Part shown: positions 1 through 9,554 of the stretch, one piece after another
How the letters are laid out: every line of letters starts with the position of its first letter
How positions within the stretch are numbered: position 1 is the stretch's first letter
Assembly (NCBI RefSeq): GCF_000379625.1
Contig: NZ_KB903247.1
Coordinates: 1 to 64,000, forward strand
DNA from: Actinomycetospora chiangmaiensis DSM 45062
Lineage (GTDB): Bacteria; Actinomycetota; Actinomycetes; Mycobacteriales; Pseudonocardiaceae
DNA length: 64,000 nucleotides
Reading direction: 5' to 3'
Made by a program: the position numbers and the translations under genes
Notes under the pieces: generated by a model
What the model was told of the DNA's origin: nothing
The model's database searches: none
What the model saw: only the letters and a program-made list of their open reading frames with translations

Positions 1-31
1 AACCCGCACACGAGTGTGGGGGTGGTTCGGT

Positions 32-151
32 GTTCCGGTGGCCACAGCGGAGGGGAAACGCCCGGTCCCATCCCGAACCCGGAAGCTAAGCCCTCCAGCG
101 CCGATGGTACTGCGACCGCCAGGTCGTGGGAGAGTAGGACACCGCCGGAAC
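32..151 (+). rRNA. rrf: 5S ribosomal RNA
   Basis: Matches the actinobacterial 5S consensus: the central stretch with GCGGAGGGGAAACGCCCGGT, then CCGAACCCGGAAGCTAAGCC and GATGGTACTGC, and the closing GGGAGAGTAGG. The terminal helix GTTCCGGTGG (32-41) pairs with CCGCCGGAAC (142-151), which sets the ends to within two or three bases. The 23S gene should lie just left of the window, so this is the distal end of an rRNA operon. Confidence 0.95.
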
Positions 152-172
152 ACCCAACCACCCCCACCACCC

Positions 173-200
173 AAGCCCCCCAGCCACCACCGGGGGGCTT
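173..200 (+). terminator. Rho-independent-type hairpin after 5S rRNA
   Basis: A perfect 9-bp stem, AAGCCCCCC against GGGGGGCTT, encloses a 10-base loop 20 bases after the 5S end. There is no T tract, as is usual for terminators in high-GC actinobacteria. Probably ends the rRNA operon. Confidence 0.75.
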
Positions 201-501
201 CCGTGCGCTCAAGGCCGGATGGCGCCCCGCGAGATGTACGCCAGGCAGGAATAGCGAGCCCAGAACCTGCCTCGCGTCCTCCTCGCGAAGCGACGAGGGC
301 GCCGGGCACTCCCCGCAGGCTCGGCCGGGCCGACACAATCCCCTCGCGACTGCGCGGTCACCAGGGCACAACCTGCAGAGCCGGCCACGAACGTCCGCCC
401 GCCAGTCGGCGGATCGTCCTACGCCGCAACGGCGTCGTTACAGTGGCTTGCGTGCTCACGCCCTGGTGTGGCCCTGTCCCTCCGCACGTCATCGTGCAGC
501 G
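201..501. other. Leader region between rRNA operon and gdh
   Basis: About 300 bases with no convincing gene. An open frame continuous with gdh runs back through the 5S gene, but it contains no family sequence and cannot be real upstream of 502. A TACAGT box at 439-444 could be a -10 element for gdh; no clear -35 accompanies it. Confidence 0.4.
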
Positions 502-3500
502 ATGACGGCCCCGGCGCTCGACGCGGACGCACTGCGGGAGGCGGCGAAGGTCCACGCCGCGGACGACGCCCAACTCGGTGACCTCGCGGCGCTGTACTTC
601 GCCCGGGTCGGGGTCGGCGAGATGGGCGACGACCCGCACGAGGCGCTCGCGATCGTGCGGGCCCACCGGAGCCTCGCCCGACTGCGCGTCCCCGGCCGGC
701 CGGTGACGGCCGTCCTGGGCGCCGGGGCGCAATCCACGACGAACGCACCGGACCCCGACCGGGTGTCCGTCCTCGTCGTCACCGAGGACATGCCGTTCCT
801 CATCGACTCCGTGGTCGCGGAGCTCTCGCGGACGGGCGCGACGGTGCACCGCGTCGTGCACCCCGTGGTCGTGGTGCGCCGGGACGCGGACGGCGCCCTG
901 CTCGAGGTGTGCCCGGACGCGGACCCCACCCACCCGCCGTCGGGAACGGTCGCCGAGTCGTGGATGAACCTCGAGCTCGAGGCGGACACCACGCCCGACT
1001 CGGTCCGTGACCTGGCCCGTGACCTGCACGAACGGCTCTCCGCCGTGCTCGACGACGTCCGCGACGTGGTGGAGGACCGCGAGCGGATGCTCGACCGCGC
1101 CCGACGGCTCGCCGACGCGTTGGAGGCCGCGCCCCCACCGGTGGCGGAATACCGCACGGCGGAGACGGTCGCGCTGCTGCGGTGGTTCGCCGACGGCAAC
1201 CTGACGTTCCTGGGGCACCGGTACCGCTCCACCACGGGCGACCCGGACTCCGACGGGCTCGGCATCCTGCGCCGCGACACCGAGTACGCGCGCACCCTGA
1301 CGGCGGGTCCCGACCTCGCGGAGCAGGAGGAGCCGCCCGAGCCGGGCGTGCTGCTCCTCCTCACCCGCGCCGGCGCGCGTTCCACCGTCCACGCCCCCGT
1401 CCACCCGCTGTTCGTCGGCGTGAAGGTGTACGAGGGCGGCCGCGTCGTCGGCGAGCACCGCTTCCTCGGGGTCCTCTCCGTCGCGGCCCGCAGCGCCGAC
1501 GTCACGCGCATCCCCGTGGTGTCGCGCCGGGTCACCGACGTGATCAGCCGCAGCGAGCTGCCGGTCGAGTCGTGGTCGGGCCGGCAGATGCTCGAGGTGC
1601 TCCAGACCTACCCGCGCGCCGAACTGCTCTGCACCGACCGGGCCTCGCTGCTCGAGACGGTCACCGGCGTCCTCGCGCTCGCCGAACGACGACGGGTGCG
1701 GCTCTTCCTGCGTCGCGACCGCTGGGGCCGCTACTTCTCGGCGATGGTCTACCTGCCGCGCGACCGCTACACCACGGCCGCGCGCCTGCGCATGCAGCAG
1801 CTGCTGCTGGACCGGCTCGAGGGCGCGGACATCGAGTACACCGCACGCGTCACCGAGGACCGGCTCGCCCTGCTGCACGTCACCGTGCACACCGGGCAGC
1901 GCGAGCCCGTCCGGCCCGACGTCGCCGCGCTCACGGCGGAGCTCGCCGAGGCCGCCCGCACCTGGGACGACCGCCTCCGCGCCGCGGTCGGGCCCGCGGA
2001 ACGCGCCGCGATCGCCGCGGTCGGCGAGCCGTTCAGCCAGGCCTACCAGGAGGACTTCCCGCCCGAGCGCGGCGTCGCCGACCTGCTCGTCCTCGACGGG
2101 CTGAGCGGCCCGGACGACCTCGCGGTGCGCCTCTACCGGCCGGACGACGACGGGCTCGACCCGGAGGGTGGCGACCGCCGGCTCAAGCTCTACCTCGTCG
2201 GACGACGGATCACGCTGTCGACCGTGCTGCCGGTGCTGCAGTCGATGGGGGTCGAGGTCGTCGACGAGCGGCCGTACGAGGTGCGCCGCAGCGACGGGCG
2301 GACCGCCTGGATCAACGACTTCGGGCTGCGGATGCGGCTCGGCGCGCGGGCCGCGCAGGACGAGGACCTCACCCGGCGGGCCGCCGAGGCGTTCACCGAG
2401 ATCTGGCGGGGCCGCGTCGGCACCGACGTGTTCAACGCCCTCGTGCTCACCGCCGGCCTGACCTGGCGCCAGGCCGCCTTGCTGCGGGCACTCGCCCGCT
2501 ACCAGCGCCAGATCGCCAGCACCTACGGCCAGAGCTACATCACCGATGTCGTCACCGCGCACACCGACGTGGCGGTCGGGCTCGTCGAGCTGTTCGAGAC
2601 GACGTTCGACCCGGAGTACCCCGGCGACCGGGACGCCCGCGTGGCCGAGCTCGACCGCGAGGTGGAGGCCGCCATCGACGCGGTGACCAGCCTCGACGCC
2701 GACCGCATCCTGCGCGCGATGCTCGGCCTCGTCCGCGGGACGCTGCGGTCGAACTACTTCCTGCGCGACGCCGACGGTGCCCCGCGCGACGTCATGGCGT
2801 TCAAGCTCGACCCGGCGCGGGTGCCGGGCGTGCCGGAGCCGCGGCCGGCCATCGAGACGTTCGTGCACTCCAACCGGGTGGAGGGCGTCCACCTGCGCTT
2901 CGGGCCCATCGCCCGCGGCGGACTGCGCTGGTCGGACCGCCTGCAGGACTACCGCACCGAGATCCTCGGGCTGGTCAAGGCGCAGGCCGTGAAGAACGCC
3001 GTCATCGTCCCGGTCGGTGCGAAGGGTGGCTTCGTCGTCAAGCGTCCCCCGGCCCCGAGCGGTGACCCGGGCACCGACAGGGACGCCCAGCGGGCGGAGG
3101 GCGTCGCCTGCTACCGGCTGTTCGTCGGGGCCCTGCTCGACCTCGTCGACAACCGCAGCAACCACGGGGCGCAGGCGGACGTCGTCGTCCCGGAGCGGGT
3201 GGTGCGCTACGACGGCGACGACACCTACCTCGTCGTCGCGGCCGACAAGGGCACCGCGACGTTCTCCGACCTCGCCAACGAGGTGGCCACCTCGCGCGGC
3301 TTCTGGTTGGGCGATGCGTTCGCCTCCGGCGGGTCGGTCGGGTACGACCACAAGGCCATGGGCATCACCGCCCGCGGCGCGTGGGAGTCGGTACGCCGCC
3401 ACTTCCGCGAGCTCGGGCGCGACGTCGCGACCGAGGAGATCACCGTGGTCGGCGTCGGCGACATGTCGGGCGACGTCTTCGGCAACGGCATGCTCCTCTC

Positions 3501-5361
3501 CGAGCACCTGCGCATCGTGGCCGCGTTCGACCACCGCCACGTGTTCCTCGACCCCGATCCGGACCCCGCCGCCTCGTTCGCGGAGCGTCGCCGCCTGTTC
3601 GACCTGCCCCGGTCCTCCTGGGCCGACTACGACACGTCGCTCATCAGCCCTGGCGGCGGGGTGTACCCCCGCACGCTCAAGCGGATCCCGGTCTCCGAGC
3701 AGGTCGCCGCCGTCCTCGGGCTCGCGGGGACCGAGGCGCTCGACCCGCCGGCGCTGATCCGCGCGATCCTGCGTGCGCCCGTCGATCTGCTGTGGAACGG
3801 CGGGATCGGGACCTACGTCAAGGCGAGGGAGGAGACCCACGCCGACGCGGGCGACAAGAGCAACGACGCCGTGCGCGTCGACGGCCACGAGCTGCGGGCG
3901 AAGGTCGTCGGCGAGGGCGGCAACCTCGGGCTCACCCAGCGCGGTCGCATCGAGTACGCCCGCGCCGGCGGCCGCGTGAACACCGACGCGGTCGACAACT
4001 CGGCGGGCGTCGACTGCTCCGACCACGAGGTCAACATCAAGATCCTGCTGGACTCGCTCGTGGAGCGCGGCGAGCTCGCGGAGGAACGGCGCGACGAGCA
4101 GATCGCGGCGACCACCGAGGACGTGGCGGCGCTCGTCCTGGCCGACAACGTGGCGCAGAACGACGTCCTCGGTGTCGCCCGCGCCCACGCCGGCGACATG
4201 CTCAACGTCCACGAGGCCCAGGTGGCCGACCTGGAGGCCCGCGGGCGCATCGACCGGGAGCTCGACGTCCTGCCCGACGCCGAGGGCTTCGAGGCCCGGC
4301 GGCAGGCGGGGGAGGGGCTCAGCGGGCCGGAGCTCGCCCAGCTCATGGCGCACGTGAAGCTCGACCTCACCGAGGCGCTCGCCGAGGACGACCTGCCCGA
4401 CGCCGAGGTCTTCACCCGGCGGCTGCCGTCGTACTTCCCGCCGGTGCTGGCGACGACGTACCCGGCGGCCGTCGCCGCGCACCCGCTGCGGCGCCGGATC
4501 GTCACGACGATGGTGGCGAACGAGGTCGTCGACGGCGGCGGACTCTCCTACGTCCACCGGCTGGTCGCGGAGGTCTCGGCGACCCCGGCCGACGCGGTGC
4601 GCGCCTACCAGGTCGCGACGCGGGTGTTCGGGCTCGACCGCCTCGCCCCGGACATCGCCGACGCGACGGCGGCGGGGCTGCCGACGGCGGCCGCGGACCG
4701 TCTCACGCTCGCCGCGCGACGTGTCCTGGACCGCGCGTCGCGGTGGCTGCTCACGCACCGGCCGCAGCCGCTCGCGATGGGGGCGGAGATCCAGCGGTTC
4801 TCACCCGTCGTCGGGACCCTGGGGCCGCAGGTCGCGGGGCTGCTGCGCGGCACCGAGGCCGAGGGCCTCACCGAGCGGGTCGACGCGATGGTCGCGCTGG
4901 GTGCCCCGGCCGAGCTGGCCGGGCGCGTCGTGGGCGGGCTGTACGGGTTCGGGCTGCTCGACGTCACCGAGGTCACCGAGATCGCGGAGGCGGACCACGA
5001 CGACGACCCGGACGACCTGCGGGCGGTCGCCGAGCTCTACTACGCGCTCTCCGACCACCTGGGGATCGACCGGCTGCTGACGGTCGTGGCGTCGCTGTCG
5101 CGGCGGGACCGCTGGGACGCCCTGGCGCGACTCTCGCTGCGCGACGAGCTGTACTCCTCGCTGCGGGCCGTCACGCTCGACGTCCTGGCGGACACCGACC
5201 GCAGCGAGACGGCGGATGAGAAGATCGCGCACTGGGAGCAGGCGAACGCCTCGCGGCTGATGCGCGCACGCACGTCGCTGGCCGAGATCGCCCGCTCGGG
5301 ACGAACCGACCTGACCACGGTGTCCGTGGCCGCCCGCCAGATCCGGAGCATGGTGCGATGA
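502..5361 (+). CDS. gdh: NAD-specific glutamate dehydrogenase, large (LGDH) type
   Basis: Cytoplasmic oxidative deamination of glutamate to 2-oxoglutarate with NAD. The product is 1619 residues, the normal size of the 180-kDa LGDH class (Mycobacterium Rv2476c is about 1624). The catalytic core is clear: VKNAVIVPVGAKGGFVVKR near residue 830 and GVDCSDHEVNIKILL near 1168. The long N-terminal part is the regulatory ACT-like region of this class. I chose ATG 502 (MTAPALDADALREAAKV) because the upstream frame runs into the 5S gene. The stop overlaps the next start as ATGA, so it leads a three-gene translationally coupled unit. In mycobacteria this enzyme is inhibited by the GarA forkhead protein; no such gene lies here. 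Confidence 0.95.
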   Translation: MTAPALDADALREAAKVHAADDAQLGDLAALYFARVGVGEMGDDPHEALAIVRAHRSLARLRVPGRPVTAVLGAGAQSTTNAPDPDRVSVLVVTEDMPFLIDSVVAELSRTGATVHRVVHPVVVVRRDADGALLEVCPDADPTHPPSGTVAESWMNLELEADTTPDSVRDLARDLHERLSAVLDDVRDVVEDRERMLDRARRLADALEAAPPPVAEYRTAETVALLRWFADGNLTFLGHRYRSTTGDPDSDGLGILRRDTEYARTLTAGPDLAEQEEPPEPGVLLLLTRAGARSTVHAPVHPLFVGVKVYEGGRVVGEHRFLGVLSVAARSADVTRIPVVSRRVTDVISRSELPVESWSGRQMLEVLQTYPRAELLCTDRASLLETVTGVLALAERRRVRLFLRRDRWGRYFSAMVYLPRDRYTTAARLRMQQLLLDRLEGADIEYTARVTEDRLALLHVTVHTGQREPVRPDVAALTAELAEAARTWDDRLRAAVGPAERAAIAAVGEPFSQAYQEDFPPERGVADLLVLDGLSGPDDLAVRLYRPDDDGLDPEGGDRRLKLYLVGRRITLSTVLPVLQSMGVEVVDERPYEVRRSDGRTAWINDFGLRMRLGARAAQDEDLTRRAAEAFTEIWRGRVGTDVFNALVLTAGLTWRQAALLRALARYQRQIASTYGQSYITDVVTAHTDVAVGLVELFETTFDPEYPGDRDARVAELDREVEAAIDAVTSLDADRILRAMLGLVRGTLRSNYFLRDADGAPRDVMAFKLDPARVPGVPEPRPAIETFVHSNRVEGVHLRFGPIARGGLRWSDRLQDYRTEILGLVKAQAVKNAVIVPVGAKGGFVVKRPPAPSGDPGTDRDAQRAEGVACYRLFVGALLDLVDNRSNHGAQADVVVPERVVRYDGDDTYLVVAADKGTATFSDLANEVATSRGFWLGDAFASGGSVGYDHKAMGITARGAWESVRRHFRELGRDVATEEITVVGVGDMSGDVFGNGMLLSEHLRIVAAFDHRHVFLDPDPDPAASFAERRRLFDLPRSSWADYDTSLISPGGGVYPRTLKRIPVSEQVAAVLGLAGTEALDPPALIRAILRAPVDLLWNGGIGTYVKAREETHADAGDKSNDAVRVDGHELRAKVVGEGGNLGLTQRGRIEYARAGGRVNTDAVDNSAGVDCSDHEVNIKILLDSLVERGELAEERRDEQIAATTEDVAALVLADNVAQNDVLGVARAHAGDMLNVHEAQVADLEARGRIDRELDVLPDAEGFEARRQAGEGLSGPELAQLMAHVKLDLTEALAEDDLPDAEVFTRRLPSYFPPVLATTYPAAVAAHPLRRRIVTTMVANEVVDGGGLSYVHRLVAEVSATPADAVRAYQVATRVFGLDRLAPDIADATAAGLPTAAADRLTLAARRVLDRASRWLLTHRPQPLAMGAEIQRFSPVVGTLGPQVAGLLRGTEAEGLTERVDAMVALGAPAELAGRVVGGLYGFGLLDVTEVTEIAEADHDDDPDDLRAVAELYYALSDHLGIDRLLTVVASLSRRDRWDALARLSLRDELYSSLRAVTLDVLADTDRSETADEKIAHWEQANASRLMRARTSLAEIARSGRTDLTTVSVAARQIRSMVR

Positions 5362-5792
5362 GCGCGACCTACGACGTCGACGTGCCGGTGCGCTGGTCCG
5401 ACCAGGACCCGTACCAGCACGTCAACCACGCCAAGGTCGTCACGCTGCTGGAGGACGCGCGGACCGCGCTGCTGTTCGACGCCGCCGCCCGCGAGGGCGT
5501 CGCGGCGTTCGAGGCGGGCCTGCTGGTCGCCCACGTCGACGTCCGCTACCGGCGCCCCATCCCCTGGACGCGCCGTGGTCTCCGGGCGCGGATGTGGGCG
5601 CACTCGGTCCGGGCGGCGTCGTTCACCGTCGGCTACGAGCTCCTCCTTCCCGACGACGGAGCCGGGGACGGCTGGGATCCGAAGCCCGCCGTCACCGCCG
5701 ACACCCAGCTCGTGCCCTACGACCTCGCCGCCGCGCGCCCCCGCCGGCTCTCCGAGGACGAGCGCACGTTCCTGGCGCGGTACGTCGCATGA
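5358..5792 (+). CDS. Acyl-CoA thioesterase, 4HBT hotdog family
   Basis: 144 residues with a single hotdog fold. It begins with the family motif RWSDQDPYQHVNHAKVV, in which the Asp, His and Asn of the 4-hydroxybenzoyl-CoA thioesterase group are visible, followed by LLEDAR and the later VDVRYRRPI. Predicted to hydrolyse acyl-CoA thioesters in the cytoplasm; the substrate cannot be read from sequence. ATG 5358 overlaps the gdh stop by four bases and its own stop overlaps the next gene. The same pairing with the large GDH is known in mycobacteria (Rv2475c), so the linkage is conserved, but its metabolic reason is unclear. Confidence 0.85.
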   Translation: MSATYDVDVPVRWSDQDPYQHVNHAKVVTLLEDARTALLFDAAAREGVAAFEAGLLVAHVDVRYRRPIPWTRRGLRARMWAHSVRAASFTVGYELLLPDDGAGDGWDPKPAVTADTQLVPYDLAAARPRRLSEDERTFLARYVA

Positions 5793-6490
5793 TCGGGGCG
5801 GGAGACGCAGCAGGGCGGGGCTCGACCCGGGTGGCGCGCGCCGTCCTGTCGGTCCCCGACACCGCCCAGCGGGAGGACCTCGCCGGATTCGTGGGCCGGG
5901 CGGTGCGGCTCGACCCCGCCGTCGTCGTCCGCCTGCGGGCCCGGCCGGGGGAGCGGGACGCCGTCGAGGCGTTCGCGCCGACCCCGTTCGACGCCCTGGT
6001 GACCCGCAGCGCGCCGGGGACGCTCGAGCCGGCCGACGTCACCCTCGTCGGGTCGGACCTGCTGGCGGCGCTCGCGGTGGCGGTCGGGGAGTCCGTCGAG
6101 CCGGGGACGTCGGTCGACGAGCGCTGGCGCGGCCCGCTGCCGCCGCTGCGGCCCGACGCGCGGTGGCAGGTGGTGGGCGAGGTCCCGACGACGGCGCTGG
6201 ACGGGCTCGCGGAGAAGGGTGTCGCCGCGGCGCGGGCGGGCGACCCGGGCGGGCGGCCCTCGGCGGCGCTGCTCGACCAGATCGTGCTGACGGTGACCGA
6301 CGACGCGTCGGGGCTCGAGGTGCGGGTGCCGATGCGCTGCGTGTTCGCGCTGTCGGGGATGGGCTTCGTCGGCCCGGGCGCCGGCGGCGACGACGTGGTG
6401 CGGGTGTCGACCGACGGCGGGTGGCTGCGGTTGGACGCGCGCGGCGGCGCCGTGGTGCGACGCCGCCGCGCGCAGCTGCCGCTGCTCTGA
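5789..6490 (+). CDS. Conserved hypothetical protein linked to gdh
   Basis: 233 residues. ATG 5789 overlaps the thioesterase stop (ATGA), which fixes the start; the same open frame extends further back only over the thioesterase gene. I see no transmembrane segment, signal peptide or catalytic motif. The sequence is Val/Ala/Asp rich, alternating predicted strands and helices, and contains ELDQIVLTVTD-like strand patterns in its second half. By position it corresponds to M. tuberculosis Rv2474c, also uncharacterised. Function unknown; co-translation suggests a role tied to glutamate dehydrogenase or the thioesterase. Confidence 0.7.
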   Translation: MIGAGDAAGRGSTRVARAVLSVPDTAQREDLAGFVGRAVRLDPAVVVRLRARPGERDAVEAFAPTPFDALVTRSAPGTLEPADVTLVGSDLLAALAVAVGESVEPGTSVDERWRGPLPPLRPDARWQVVGEVPTTALDGLAEKGVAAARAGDPGGRPSAALLDQIVLTVTDDASGLEVRVPMRCVFALSGMGFVGPGAGGDDVVRVSTDGGWLRLDARGGAVVRRRRAQLPLL

Positions 6491-6494
6491 CCGC

Positions 6495-7190
6495 CTAGCG
6501 GAGGTTCGCGCGCAGGAACTCCAGCGTCGCGTTCCAGGCGATGGACGCCTGCTCGGGGTCGTAGGTGCCCATGTGGTTCTCGTCGTTGAAGAACGCGTGC
6601 CCGGCCGGGTAGAGCCGGAAGTCGGGACGCGTGCCCGACTCGGCCTCGATCCGGTCGGCCAGGGACTTCACGGCGTCCGGGGTGGCCATGGTGTCCTGCT
6701 CGCCGAAGTGGCCGAGCAGCGGCGCGGCGAGCTTCTCGAAGCTGGGGTAGTCCTCGCCCAGCACGCCGTAGAACGGCACCGCGGCACCGATCTTGTCGCC
6801 CTGCTGCGCGGCGAGGACGAGCACGAACCCGCCGCCCATGCAGAACCCGACGGCGCCGACCTTGTCGCCGACGACGGCCTCGTGCGCGAGCAGGTAGTCG
6901 ACCGCCCCGCCGAGGTCGGTCGCGGCCTGCTGGACCGGGAGGTCCTGCATGAGCTGCCCGGCCTCGTCGGAGTCGTGCGTGGTGGTCCCGCCGTAGAGGT
7001 CGGGGGCGAGAGCGACGAAGCCCTCGGCGGCGAGCCGGTTGGTCACGTCGGCGATGTGGGCGGTGAGCCCCCACCACTCCTGGATCACGACGACGCCGGG
7101 TCCGGAGCCGGACTCCGGCAGGGCGAGGTAGCCGTGGGCGGTGCCGCCGTTGGAGGGGAAGGAGACGTTCTGGAGCGGGTTCTCGGTCAT
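6495..7190 (-). CDS. Dienelactone hydrolase family protein
   Basis: 231-residue alpha/beta hydrolase. The nucleophile elbow GFCMGG puts the catalytic Cys at 117; Asp166 (GEQDTM) and His198 (AGHAF) complete the triad, and Glu38 in QEWWG is the family's activating Glu. Classical members open dienelactones during chlorocatechol breakdown, but most genomic homologues have unknown ester or lactone substrates and no aromatic-degradation genes lie nearby. Cytoplasmic, no signal peptide. It ends 4 bases from the convergent hypothetical gene and lies downstream of the globin and mscS genes on the same strand. Confidence 0.85.
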   Translation of the reverse strand: MTENPLQNVSFPSNGGTAHGYLALPESGSGPGVVVIQEWWGLTAHIADVTNRLAAEGFVALAPDLYGGTTTHDSDEAGQLMQDLPVQQAATDLGGAVDYLLAHEAVVGDKVGAVGFCMGGGFVLVLAAQQGDKIGAAVPFYGVLGEDYPSFEKLAAPLLGHFGEQDTMATPDAVKSLADRIEAESGTRPDFRLYPAGHAFFNDENHMGTYDPEQASIAWNATLEFLRANLR

Positions 7191-7207
7191 CGCCGACCTA
7201 GTTCCCG

Positions 7208-7591
7208 CTAGAAGGACTTGTTCATCATCGACATGGCGGCCATCTCCATGTACTCCCAGATCTGGCGGTGCCGTTCCGGGGCGAGGTTCTCCTCGTCGAC
7301 GGCCACCTTCATGCAGCGCAGCCAGGCGTCCCGCTCGAGGGGACCGATGGGGAACGGCGCGTGGCGCATCCGCAGCCGGGGGTGGCCGCGCTGCTGGGAG
7401 TAGGTCTGCGGGCCGCCCCAGTACTGCTCGAGGAAGAGCCGGAGGCGGTCCTCGGCCGGCCCGAGGTCCTCCTCGGGGTAGAGCGGACGCAGGACCGGGT
7501 CGTCGGCCACCTGCTCGTAGAAGCGGTGCACGATCCGGTGGAAGGTCTCGTGACCGCCGACCGCGTCGTAGAAGGTCTGGGGACTGCTCAC
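7208..7591 (-). CDS. glbO: Truncated haemoglobin, group II (trHbO)
   Basis: 127 residues, the same size as mycobacterial GlbO. It shows [25 protein letters not shown] and [14 protein letters not shown] (proximal His region), then ERDAWLRCM, all diagnostic of group II globins, which bind O2/NO and are linked to membrane respiration and peroxide or NO defence. GTG 7591 is preferred because GGTGGA lies at ribosome-binding distance and the product then begins like known family members; GTG 7600 is possible. A longer open frame upstream would overlap the mscS coding end. Position next to the HNH gene matches mycobacterial synteny (Rv2470). Confidence 0.92.
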   Translation of the reverse strand: MSSPQTFYDAVGGHETFHRIVHRFYEQVADDPVLRPLYPEEDLGPAEDRLRLFLEQYWGGPQTYSQQRGHPRLRMRHAPFPIGPLERDAWLRCMKVAVDEENLAPERHRQIWEYMEMAAMSMMNKSF

Positions 7592-7604
7592 GGGTTCCAC
7601 CGTC

Positions 7605-8684
7605 TCACGATCGGGCCGAACGGTCGCCGCCGTGGGGCGTCGCGGCCGGGGTCGCACCGAAGGGCGTCGGGGCCGGCACCCCGGCGTCGTCGAAGGCGGA
7701 CTTCACCGCGCCCGCCACCGCGCGCTGGACGGCCCACTGCTCGCCGGGGCGGGTCCGGACGGTGAGGCGCAGCAGGACGCCCTCGGCGGTCACCGACTGC
7801 ACGCCGAGCATCTCCGGCGGGGCGAGCACCTTCGCGGAGATGGCGGGCTCGGTGCACTCCTCGGTGGCCGCACGCTGCGCCAGCGCCGAGGTGTCGTCGA
7901 CGTCGGCGGAGTGCCCCACCGGGATGTCGACGACGGCGACCGAGTAGCCCTGGCTGGAGTTGCCGACCCGGAGCACCGCGCCGTTGCGGACGTACCAGAC
8001 GGTCCCGGCGATGTCCCGGAGCGTCGTCACGCGCAGCCCCACGGCCTCGACCGTGCCCGTGGCCTCCCCGAGGTCGACGACGTCGCCGACGCCGTACTGG
8101 TCCTCGAGCATCATGAAGATGCCGGAGAGGAAGTCCCGCACGAGGTTCTGGGCGCCGAACCCGATCGCGACGCCGAGGATGCCGGCGGAGGCGATGATGG
8201 GCGCGAGGTCGACGCCGAACTCGCCCAGGATCAGCGTGAACGCGATCCCGTAGATGGTGAGCGTCACCACCGAGCGCAGGACCGACCCGATCGCCTGGGC
8301 CCGCTGCGTGCGGCGCTCGATCATCTGCGGGGCGGACTCCCGCAGGCTCGCCGCCGCGCGGTCGCGCAGCGGCCGCAGCAGGCGCGGCACCCGCCCGGCG
8401 CTCGCGCCGTCGACGATCCGGCGGATGCCGCGGTGCAGCACCGAGCGCAGCACCACCGCCACCACGACGATGACGACCGTCGTCACGGCGTGGGGCACGA
8501 TGACGTCCGCGGACCGCGAGAGCCACGAGGCGTGGGTGTACTGGAAGACCCGCGCGCACAGCGAGCCCGCGTCGGAGGCACACGACGGTGCGTCGACCGG
8601 CACGGAAGGGACCACGGAGGACGTGGTGCCCGGGGACGGTGTCGGGGTCGGCGTCTGGTCGATCATGCCGGGGGAGATCAGCAC
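7605..8684 (-). CDS. MscS-type mechanosensitive channel
   Basis: 359 residues. A Pro/Ser/Thr-rich start leads into a membrane helix (about residues 64-84). A second membrane stretch (about 130-150) precedes the pore helix [21 protein letters not shown], the MscS signature, and then the beta domain [22 protein letters not shown]. It should release solutes through the cytoplasmic membrane under hypo-osmotic shock. GTG 8684 is chosen because TATCGT (8692-8697) lies 7 bases ahead, typical of a leaderless start. The globin gene follows after 13 bases and is probably co-transcribed. Divergent from the HNH gene. Confidence 0.9.
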   Translation of the reverse strand: MLISPGMIDQTPTPTPSPGTTSSVVPSVPVDAPSCASDAGSLCARVFQYTHASWLSRSADVIVPHAVTTVVIVVVAVVLRSVLHRGIRRIVDGASAGRVPRLLRPLRDRAAASLRESAPQMIERRTQRAQAIGSVLRSVVTLTIYGIAFTLILGEFGVDLAPIIASAGILGVAIGFGAQNLVRDFLSGIFMMLEDQYGVGDVVDLGEATGTVEAVGLRVTTLRDIAGTVWYVRNGAVLRVGNSSQGYSVAVVDIPVGHSADVDDTSALAQRAATEECTEPAISAKVLAPPEMLGVQSVTAEGVLLRLTVRTRPGEQWAVQRAVAGAVKSAFDDAGVPAPTPFGATPAATPHGGDRSARS

Positions 8685-8691
8685 TCCCGGG

Positions 8692-8697
8692 ACGATA
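8692..8697 (-). promoter_or_regulatory. -10 box of leaderless mscS promoter
   Basis: TATCGT on the minus strand, separated by 7 bases from GTG 8684. The spacing places the transcription start at the start codon. Confidence 0.5.
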
Positions 8698-8772
8698 CGG
8701 ATCGCGGTGGAGCGGGGTCGCGACGGCTCCGCCGAGGTGAACGGTGCCTTATCACAGGTGCACGACGCCCCC

Positions 8773-8798
8773 GGATGTGGTCGACTGTGCCCACATCC
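8773..8798. promoter_or_regulatory. Inverted repeat ahead of the HNH gene
   Basis: GGATGTGG (8773-8780) and CCACATCC (8791-8798) form a perfect 8-bp inverted repeat around a 10-base centre containing GTCGAC. It sits 17 bases before GTG 8816 in the divergent mscS/HNH promoter region, so it could be an operator or a 5' leader hairpin. Confidence 0.45.
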
Positions 8799-8815
8799 CG
8801 GTGGGAGGTGGTCGT

Positions 8816-9493
8816 GTGCCCGAACGACAACTCAGGACCGTGACGCCGCTGGTCAGCGGGGTCGAGGGACAGAGCGTGCGGACCGAACCCCCCGATGTCG
8901 TCCCGCTCGTCCCCGAGACCCCCGCCGAGGTGGCGACGGACGTCACGGTCGCCGCCCCGGTCACGCCCGCCCCGTTCCTGGGTCGTCGCCGGGTCCTGCT
9001 CCTCAACGCCACCTACGAACCGCTCACGGCGCTCCCCCTGCGCCGCGCGATCGTCCTGCTCGTGTGCGGCAAGGCCGACGTCGTGCACGGCGACTCCTCC
9101 GGCCTCGTCCTGCACTCCGCGACGGGCGCCGTCGAGGTCCCCTCGGTGATCCGGCTGCGGGTCTTCGTCCGCGTGCCGTACCGGGCCCGGGTCCCGCTCA
9201 CGCGGGCGGCGCTCATGCACCGCGACCGGTTCCGCTGCGCCTACTGCTCGGGCAAGGCGGAGACCATCGACCACGTGGTGCCGCGCAGCCGGGGCGGCAC
9301 GCACACGTGGGAGAACTGCGTGGCCTGCTGCGCGCGGTGCAACCACAAGAAGGCCGACAAGCTGCTCGCCGAGCTCGGCTGGCCGCTGCGGACGATGCCG
9401 ACCGCACCCCGCGGGCGCCACTGGCGCCTCCTCGCCGGCCTGGTCGACGCCGACCCGCAGTGGCTGCCCTACCTCGGGGAGAGCGCGGCCTGA
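8816..9493 (+). CDS. HNH endonuclease domain protein
   Basis: 225 residues. An N-terminal region with RRRVLLLNATYEPL and a conserved beta-rich part is followed by the HNH/McrA-type zinc module: CAYCSGKAETIDHVVPRS, GGTHTWENCV, then CARCNHKKADK. The four Cys and the DH...N...H pattern are intact, so nuclease activity is plausible. GTG 8816 follows GGGAGGTGG at proper spacing; an earlier ATG at 8744 has no ribosome site and precedes the conserved part. Members of this family sit next to glbO in mycobacteria (Rv2469c). Not obviously part of a restriction or mobile system; its role is unknown. Confidence 0.88.
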   Translation: MPERQLRTVTPLVSGVEGQSVRTEPPDVVPLVPETPAEVATDVTVAAPVTPAPFLGRRRVLLLNATYEPLTALPLRRAIVLLVCGKADVVHGDSSGLVLHSATGAVEVPSVIRLRVFVRVPYRARVPLTRAALMHRDRFRCAYCSGKAETIDHVVPRSRGGTHTWENCVACCARCNHKKADKLLAELGWPLRTMPTAPRGRHWRLLAGLVDADPQWLPYLGESAA

Positions 9494-9554
9494 CGGTGGG
9501 CACCCGCCGGGGGCGCAGCGCGGCGATCCCGGCGAGCGTGCATGATCGGCCGAC

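Noticed and set aside
16-501. Open frame continuing gdh back through the 5S gene
   Set aside because: Contains no conserved sequence, and crosses an rRNA gene and its terminator; ATG 502 fits the known protein length.
358-4758. 1466-codon open frame antisense to gdh
   Set aside because: GC-skew shadow of the real gene: Arg/Gly/His-rich composition and no recognisable domain.
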